A DNA stretch of 64,000 nt, from contig MCFH01000044.1 of the NCBI GenBank assembly GCA_002104945.1, forward strand, positions 372,001 to 436,000. The letters are read 5' to 3'. The notes under the pieces were generated by a model, which had not been told where the DNA came from, did no database searches, and was given only the letters and a program-made list of their open reading frames with translations. This DNA is from Piromyces finnis. Lineage: Eukaryota > Neocallimastigomycota > Neocallimastigomycetes > Neocallimastigales > Neocallimastigaceae. This document shows, piece by piece, positions 51,665-64,000 of this stretch; the stretch's first letter is position 1, and every line of letters begins with the position of its first letter. A program made the position numbers and the translations under genes.

Positions 51665-54600
51665 ATGAATTCTTTTAATTTTATTTCTTCTATATGTTTA
51701 TTTATCCATTGGTCTTTTGCATCCTTTTTCATTTTTGAAGCAAAATCAGAAATAGATTTTAATGAGGATAAGCAAAGTCTTCATATTAATAGTCAATATC
51801 AATATTACACTGTTGGAAATGTCGATATTCCTGGTGTCTTATATAACTATGACAGTATCGTTAATTACAACTATTTAGATGGTTATATAGATAAATTTCA
51901 AGTTAATAGTACAGAGCGATGCCATTTAACCTATAATATTAATTACTTATACAATCATGAAATTAGTAAAGATACATTAAATGAAATATCTTTCAATGGT
52001 ACTTCGGATAAAAATGTAAAAAATGTAGTAAATAAAAATTATATAATGAAAAAAAAACATTCATTTAATCCAGAAAATTTTCTTTCCTATTCTTTTAAAT
52101 CTCAAACTATGAACAATATTAATAATAATACTATTATCAGTGATGCTGAAACTACTTCCAAAAAAAATATAACTAATTTAATGGGGGTTGAAGAATTAAT
52201 AATTGATAAAAAAGAACTCACAGTTACCATTAATCATGCCATTAAAACATTAAATATAAATAAATACAATATGCAAAATAAATATATAAGTAATCCTATT
52301 GTTTTTATTAATTATAATGACATAGTAGAAGTTGGTTGTTCTCTCTACGAGATTATTACGTTAAATCATTGGAACGACATAATAAATGCAAATGAAACCT
52401 TAAATATGGAAAATAAACAAGAAAAAGAAAATAATTGTGAAAACTCATCATCTTACTTAATAAGACCTTCACTTATTGCTCTTATTGTTAATGAAAAAGA
52501 TTTATATAACATTAAAATGGAATCTAACGCTAATAAAATTGGAATTAAATATGCAAAATTATTTTTAGCTTCTACAATACCAATAACTTTTATTTCTAGA
52601 AAAGAGTATGCAAATCTTATTGACAATAGTGAATCAAAGGAATTATGGATTCAAGTAACACCAGGTAATAATTTAATAAAACCATGAAAATAAAATTGTT
52701 ATAATACTTAATTATTTAACTTATATCTATATATTAAAATTAGCACCAACATCTACTACCATATTTCAATATCAAAATTCTACTAAAATTGGGCACATTA
52801 TTGGAACTATTGGAAGTATTTTTACATTTACATTTGCATTATATACTATGTTCTCAAAACTAATTAAAAACAGCTTTTCAATAAGAAAAAAATTCAAATT
52901 TCATTTAAATAGCAAAATAATTTTTATATATTTCTTTGCATCACTATGTAAATATATATATATATATATATATATTATTTTTAAAATTAAATTTAAAAAA
53001 AGAAAAAATATATATCTAATTTATATATACTAAATATGCAATATTTTTAATATTTAAAAAAATGTTCCAAAATAAAACAGTATTTGTTTTTTCATGGATT
53101 ATAAAAACTACTTTTATATATCAAGAAGTTGCTTTTATTACTTCTCCAATTATTTTATATATAAAGGAAATCATTACCAATTATGCTTATCTTTTATGTA
53201 ATATTGGTGGCTCTCTCTATATATCTTGTCTTCTTGAAAAATTTAAAGGAATTAATAATGCTTATTATGATATTTTTCTCAAGGTAAATTACTTTAAATA
53301 CATATTTAATAACTAATAGTAATGTTAATAATTAAACCTATTTATTTTAAACTCATTTATAGGTTACGAATTTTATTATTGAACCAATTATTATCATTGT
53401 TAATATCTTTATTAATAATATGGATAATGTTATTATATATTATATTTATTACATTTCTAATATTTTAATAATTATAATCATATCTGTTCAGGCATTCTTA
53501 TATTTAAGCTCTGGAAAATATATATATCATTTATTAATAACATTTTACGAAGAACAAGAAGATAAAAATTACATCCCAATTACTAGTATTGATAACTTTA
53601 TTGAACATCACAAGCTTAATAAAAATACTTTTTATGCGGCACCATCATTGTAAGTCTATTAATATATATAGATAATCAAAATTAATACTAGAATAATGAA
53701 ATAATAACTAATTTTTAATACTATAATATAATAGATGTTATCTATACTTTTTTCAACTTTTAAGTTTCATTGTATATAAAAGTTTTTATGAATCTGGTAT
53801 AGGATTTTGGATCATTCTTATTACACAACTCTTATTTATAAATACATGTATTTTTATAACACTTTTTATCTTTAGCCAAAAATATTCTAATTATAAATTA
53901 AATAGAGAAATGGAAAAAAATTTAAAAATATTAGACAATAATAAATGGTATCTTGCTGTGTCAAAAAGAAATATAGATTTTAATTCAATTCCTGATACTG
54001 ATATTAACATTAAATCAAAATTTAATCATTTTATTCCTGAAACTTCATATAGTCAACAATATTTAGCAAAAAATAACAGTAACTATCAGATTAAAGATAA
54101 TTTATATGTATTAAAAAATAATAGTAATTCAAATATCAAAACGTTATATAATATTAAAAAAAATAGTAATCAGGAAAATAAAAATAATACTAACTATTTA
54201 TTAAATTCTTATTCTGGCCCTCCAAACCAAGCAACATTAACTAATTCAAAAAAGAGTTTAAGTTCATCATCTGCTATCATCAAAGATATAAATAGCACAT
54301 CACACCTTAACTCTTTATCTAGTTGTATTCATAATTCAAAGGATTTATTAATACCTTCAATTACTAATATACCCTACACTATTACAGCTTCTGAAGATAA
54401 AACTCCTACTTCTGCTTCCCCTTCATTTACATCATATTCAAGTAACAAAGCTTATCATTTTCCATCAGTATTTGAACAACAACCTTCTATTGATTTTACT
54501 TCTCGCTACAAAAGTCTCATCACTACAATTAAACCTAGAAATAGTTGTAGAGATATCTATAGTAAAGGATTACATGAAAAAAAGGCTATAAATAATTATA

Positions 54601-56129
54601 ATAATTCAGTAACGAAAGATCAAAGTGTTTTATATAAAAAAAATACTTCTTATCCATCTTGTTGTACAGATATACCAAATGAAATAATTAATACATTTTC
54701 TAAACAAAAAATAAAACCTAGTGTTGAAAATAGTATTAGCATACCTTTTAAAGATATGAATCAATCCATTAATATGTGCACTATTGATACACCTACTATA
54801 ATTCAGTCAAATACTGAAAATATTAAAGATAAAAATAACTCATCTAATGTAAAGATAAATATTCTTTCTCACTGTACTGCCAATCCTAAATCGACTAATA
54901 ATAATTTACCTGTATCAATAGAAGTTGAACCAGAAAGAAAAATTAAAAAAATTCACAGTATAAAAAAAAAACTTTTAAAAAGTATATCCACATTAACTAT
55001 ATCATCTTTTGATAAAGAAAAAAATAAAAATAGCTCTACGAATCAAATTGAAAAACATAATAAAAATATAAAAAAAACATTAAACTTTGGAAGTTCATCA
55101 TTAAATCAAGAAATAAATAGTAAAAATAAATGTAATTTTATTAGTATTCCAATAAATAATCAATACAGACCACTTTTTAATAATATATATTCAACAAAAA
55201 AAGATATCCCTTCATTAAAAAACAATAATGATAATAATGATGATAATAGTAGCAGTTGCTCTTCTTCTGGTTCTAGTTCAATACATACAATAAATTTTGA
55301 TATTCAAGCAATGAGTACTTTACTTTATAATAATGAAAAAATCCCACAATCCTCAATATCGTCAACTTTACTTGGTTCTACACAAAATATTCAACCAGAA
55401 AATAAAGAAAAAGAAAAAATATATTGTCATAAATTAAATAATAGAAATATTATTGAAAGCTCTAATAATAATAGCGTTGAGAATAAAAAAGAAAAACAAA
55501 AATGTAGTATCGAACATTATCAAGAAAAAAATCATAAAAAATTTATTGTTCTTAAGGATGATACAGATGATAGTATAATATACACGAAAGGCTTTCACAA
55601 TAAAAGAAACTTTATTGTTCTTAAAGAACAAGATGAGGATATAAAAAATGAACACCATAAAAATAATAACGAAATATTAAAAATAAACAATGACGATAAT
55701 TATAATAATAATAATAATAACAATTTACCCTTAAAAGTAAAATATGAATCAAAAAAGTATGTAGAAAGGGTAAATGAGGAACAAGAAAAAGATAGTGAAA
55801 ATATATATGAAAAGGGAATTAATAACAAGCTTAAAAAAAAAAGAACTTTTAACAATCTTAAATCATTTAATTATTTCAATAATAATGATGAAAATATTTT
55901 CTCCTATTCATCAACTTCTTCTTTTTCATCAATAAAAGAGAAAAATAGTATCAATATTTATTCTAAAACTTCCTCAAATCAACTTAAAGTTACTATTCCT
56001 AAAGCAATAATAATTAATAAAGGTAGTAATACTAGTAATACATTCACTAAGGAACCATCTCCTCTCTCCAATATAACTACATTAAACATCCTTCATCCAA
56101 AATCAATACCTAAGAAAATTCCTAATTAA
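51665..56129 (+). CDS. Receptor-like seven-helix membrane protein (copy B, five exons) with very long disordered tail
   Basis: Paralogue of the gene at 47667. Exons: 51665-52664, 52744-52947, 53081-53283, 53363-53649, 53735-56129; phases 1,1,0,2; about 1362 residues. A hydrophobic N-terminus (SSICLFIHWSFASFFIFEAKS) fits a signal peptide. The ectodomain shares NVDI, ERC, HWND and IPITFI stretches with copy A. The PTSTTIFQYQNSTKIG motif precedes helix 1, and seven helices run to about residue 600. Introns 2-4 match the three introns of copy A in position and phase; intron 1 is extra. The tail of about 760 residues is Ser/Asn/Lys-rich and disordered, five times longer than in copy A, with many possible phosphorylation sites. 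Ligand and pathway are unknown. After the stop, the same frame stays open and Asn/Ser-rich for about 45 codons. Confidence 0.82.
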
Positions 56130-56512
56130 AGTTCTAATTTTAATGTCTACAATCCACCAATATTAAATATTCATAATAATTCTGATTGTAGCCCTAAAAA
56201 TACAGTTTACTATTTTAATTATTTAAAAAAATCGTATACTAAAGTAATAATAAATATATTAAAATTAATTAAACAAGTCTAGAAACCAATATTAATACCA
56301 AGATGAATTAGTAATATCCCTGTTTTTTTACCTTGAAATTTTCTGGTTAAGAGTCTGGCAGAGGTCGAATTTTTCTGACTAAAATTTCTGGCTAAAATCG
56401 CCAAAAATCTAGGATAATTACTAATTCATCCAAGATTTTCCAGTCTATTATTCCCTCTGAAAAAACATATTATTATGATATTGTTATGGGTTAATAATAA
56501 TTCATATTTTTT

Positions 56513-56558
<46 letters not shown>

Positions 56559-57923
56559 CACATATCATAATAAAAACATAATAAAAAATCATTAGTAACT
56601 ATTTTGATCTATTCTGATGTAGATCCTTTACTGTTTTTTTTTTATTGTAATAAAGAAAATAAAAATATAAATAATATTTCTAACATGATAACTAATTTTA
56701 CAACAGAAAATGATTTTCATATCTAATTTATAAAATTACAAACTATACCATTATCAATTATTTATTCATTTTTAACATTTTTCTATTAATTTCTAAATAA
56801 ATAAAAAAAAAATAGAGATCATAAACCTAACACAAGAATGAAACTGATTTTTTTATAAGTCTAATAATTCAGAGTTATCAATATCATAAATTTTATTTAA
56901 TTTTCTTGAAGGTGAAAATATAAAATTTTTTAAGGCTATTCTAATAACTAGAAACTAAACTAATTATTGATAATAAGGAAATAATGTAAATCTTTTTTAA
57001 TAATTAATTTTTATATTTTAAAATACTGAAAGAAAATGTATTTCTTGTTTTATTTATATAATTATAATACTAAAATATTTGATAAGAAATAACATATATA
57101 AATATACAATAAAATATAAAAAATTATAAGTTTCATAACATTCATGTGAACTCTAATGTTTAATCAACTTTGTCTTTGTAATTACTAACATTTCCAATAA
57201 AGCATTTGAATACGTTTTAAAAATATATTGAATAAATATAATTTATTTATAATAGTGTAATTTTAATGTGAGACATGATATAAATTTTCATCGCTATATT
57301 GATTTATTGTTTATTTTTATTTTTGTGTATATGTCAAGTATTTGATGAAAACAAATAATTTATGTTTGGTTGTTGAGTAAATGTATTTATGATTCCTATT
57401 ATTTTTTTTTTTTTTTAACTACAACAAATATTTTAAGATCTTTATTATTATTTCTCTTTTATTAAAAAGAGGGAAAAAATAATAATAATAATTAAAATAA
57501 AAACTTTCCAAAAGAAAAAACTATATCAATCATTAAAATTAAATAATAATTATCTATTTTTACCATAGCCTTATAAAATTCAGTATCTATCAACAATTCT
57601 CCGCTAATATTTTTTATAATTTTTTTTTTATTTTATTTTATTTATACAATGTTTAATTTTAAAATTTTAAAAGAGCGTTTTTATTATATATTATAATTTT
57701 ATTTCTCTTATTTATATCTAATAAGAACTGTTATTTTTTGTTTTTTGTTTATTATTAATTATATAATTTTTTATTTTTTATCTTTCTAAATTGCTTTTAT
57801 ATATAATTAATTTAAAATTAAAAAAATTTATAAGATAAAAGATATAATGAATGAAACGATTTTGTTCTTTGTTCTTTGTTTTTGTTTTGATTATTTCGTT
57901 TTTTCGTTTTTTTCGTTGTTATT

Positions 57924-57955
<32 letters not shown>

Positions 57956-58559
57956 CATTTCGTTACTTTTTATAATAAACTTCCTTTTTTTTAAATATTT
58001 TTTCTTCTTTTTTTTTTCTTGATCTACAACTTTTTAAATTTTCTACCTCATTATTTTATCGAAAGAATTATTTTAAAAGATTATTATATATTTTTTATAA
58101 AACTTTAAAAAACATATATAAATAAAAAATTTTGGGTAAAATATATATATATTTATTTAGGTTTTAATTAAAAATATATAATAGATCTTTTAAATAAAAT
58201 ATTTCTTTTCTTTTATAGAAAATACAGAGGTATACATTTAAAAGTATTATTTTTCAAGGATGGTAAAAACAGAAAAATATTAATATTTAAAAAAAATACT
58301 TTTTGTTTATAAATTAAAAAAATAGATAAAAAAATTGAAAATAAATAATTTATATTTATAATATTCTTTTCTTTCCTCTAAAATAAAAATCTAAATAAGA
58401 ATGGAATATAATATCTTTTCATGATAAAGGTTAAAAGATAATAGAATGTTTCAAAAGTGGGTAAATTATAAAATTCTTTTCACTAAAAAAAAATAACATT
58501 TTTAATTAAAAAATTTTATATTATAGGAATATATGATGTTTCAAAAACTATTGATTTAT
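56130..58559. other. Intergenic between convergent receptor B and Hsp70 genes
   Basis: About 2.4 kb. It contains the probable inverted-repeat element at about 56278-56452, an A-run at 56520-56557, a T-run at about 57927-57955, and T-rich sequence just downstream of hsp70. No gene was recognised. Confidence 0.6.
56278..56452. mobile_element. Possible MITE-like inverted-repeat element
   Basis: A perfect 14-bp inverted repeat, GATGAATTAGTAAT at 56302-56315 and its complement at 56417-56430, sits in longer imperfect arms. The interior is distinctly more GC-rich than its surroundings and has repeated TTTCTGG/TTTCTGACTAAAAT units. No ORF is inside. The structure fits a small non-autonomous transposon or an RNA hairpin. 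Element ends and target duplication could not be fixed. Confidence 0.4.
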
Positions 58560-63155
<4,596 letters not shown>

Positions 63156-63165
63156 TATATAAATT
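63156..63165 (+). promoter_or_regulatory. TATA box of the SRP RNA gene
   Basis: TATATAAATT lies about 17-26 bp upstream of the predicted first base of the SRP RNA, the spacing expected of a Pol III upstream TATA element. The background is AT-rich, so position rather than sequence is the main support. Confidence 0.5.
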
Positions 63166-63181
63166 ATTCTCATATAAAACA

Positions 63182-63480
63182 GTTGGATATAGTGGTGTAT
63201 ATCTGTAAGCTAAATGTCTGAGCAACTGGATGTAGAATAGTATGAGTTATGAGATTGTGATTTAGGACTTTCTTATGTAGAGAGTTGGTCTTATTCAAGT
63301 ACTGAGTTAACATTAGTTAGAAGATGTAGGTCTTCTGACAAGGTTATTAACGAAGTGGGTAATGCGTGAGGCTGGTAACAGAGCAGCGAAAACCACTCGC
63401 TTGGTACGGTGATTGAGATAGCTGGCTTGAGTAAGAACCTATTTCTGCTTATAACAATAGTTACTAAACGAAATTCCTTT
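63182..63480 (+). ncRNA. Signal recognition particle RNA (7SL/SRP RNA)
   Basis: A GC-richer island of about 300 nt, the size of human 7SL. It can be folded by eye. In the Alu domain, GUUG pairs with CAAC, helix 3 is GAUAUA/UAUAUC, the conserved UGUAA follows, and helix 4 is GCU/AGC. Helix 6 is AGAAGAU-GUAG-GUCUUCU at 63319-63336, with the GNAR tetraloop bound by SRP19. Helix 8 has CUG-GUAA-CAG with a GNRA loop followed by AGCAGCGAAAACC at about 63381-63393, matching the universally conserved SRP54-binding AGCAG...AAA strand. The 5' and 3' ends can pair to form helix 5. The RNA scaffolds the particle that directs secretory proteins to the ER. Ends are approximate. Confidence 0.93.
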
Positions 63481-63492
63481 TTTATTTTTTTT
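63478..63492 (+). terminator. Pol III T-run terminator of the SRP RNA gene
   Basis: TTTTTTATTTTTTTT directly follows the end of the folded RNA, as required for RNA polymerase III termination. Confidence 0.7.
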
Positions 63493-64000
63493 ACTTTTAT
63501 TTTAATAAAATAAATTTAATATCGAAAAAATTTGAAAATTTATTATGGTAATTAAATATTATATATTTATTAATATAAAACAATATTTATGTATTATACA
63601 TAAAATAAAGACATAAAAATTTTTTTTGAAAACTTATATAAAGGTTAGAATTTAAGATTTATTTATTTTAAGACTTGATATGAATTAAGCATTAGTAGGA
63701 TTATTCTTCTATGAATAGTTATATAATTGAGAAATAATAAGAGGCATTAATTTTTTGTTTTAACAAAATATTTTGAATTTTTCTAAATTTTAGTTGTTAC
63801 AAAGTAAATAAGTAATATTAAAAATACTTTATTATGTAAAATGATAAAGTTTTTAATTAGTAAATATGTAATAAATGTAATAAATAATTATATAATTTTA
63901 ACTGTTAGTAAATGAATTAAAGAATCTATTCTATTTTTCTGTTATTATTATTTTTTTTTCTTATTCCATCATTTTAATAAATATTTACTTATTTCTATTT
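63493..64000. other. AT-rich right end, no gene seen
   Basis: About 500 bp without recognisable coding or RNA features. Confidence 0.6.

Overview
The window is extremely AT-rich eukaryotic nuclear DNA. It has long A/T homopolymers, (AAAT)n and (AAT)n microsatellites, short AT-rich GT-AG introns, and Asn/Ser/Lys-rich proteins. The best fit is an anaerobic gut fungus (Neocallimastigomycota). Three things point there: a tandem family of Asn/Ile/Lys-rich ankyrin proteins, an intronless bacterial-type gene pair, and mitochondrial-type chaperones, which in such fungi serve the hydrogenosome. A Dictyostelium-like amoebozoan shares the base composition and is the main alternative. No taxonomic search was possible, so the assignment is inference. 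Exon boundaries were built by hand from splice signals and reading phase; every multi-exon model closes in frame.

Left part (1-20.5 kb): a coiled-coil protein with a 19-residue Glu-rich repeat array that runs off the left edge (minus); a 17-exon KIF-binding protein homologue (plus); a CDK7/Kin28 kinase (minus) divergent from a SURF4/Erv29 ER cargo receptor (plus); and Hsp10 (minus) head-to-head with Hsp60 (plus), both with organelle presequences. The third organelle chaperone, mitochondrial-type Hsp70, lies at 58.6-60.6 kb (minus).

Middle part (22.5-36 kb), the accessory-looking region: three tandem ankyrin-repeat genes, the first a decayed pseudogene; a tiny two-exon double-stranded-RNA-binding protein (minus); then two adjacent intronless same-strand genes, a zinc-type macrodomain protein and a class M (macrodomain-linked) sirtuin. 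This pair matches the bacterial reversible ADP-ribosylation module. Here the sirtuin carries an N-terminal membrane segment.

Right part (36.5-64 kb): a seven-exon, about 2340-residue membrane cyclase with two six-helix bundles and two class III catalytic domains, whose active-site residues are divided between the domains in the opposite order to mammalian membrane adenylyl cyclases; two tandem paralogous receptor-like proteins with a signal peptide, ectodomain, about seven membrane helices and a long disordered tail; a small inverted-repeat element; the Hsp70 gene; and a complete SRP (7SL) RNA gene with TATA box and T-run terminator near the right end.

The most interesting items are the SirTM/Zn-macrodomain pair with its membrane-anchored sirtuin, the swapped half-site cyclase, the SRP RNA, the clustered Hsp10/Hsp60/Hsp70 genes, the tandem receptors, and the stand-alone dsRBD protein.
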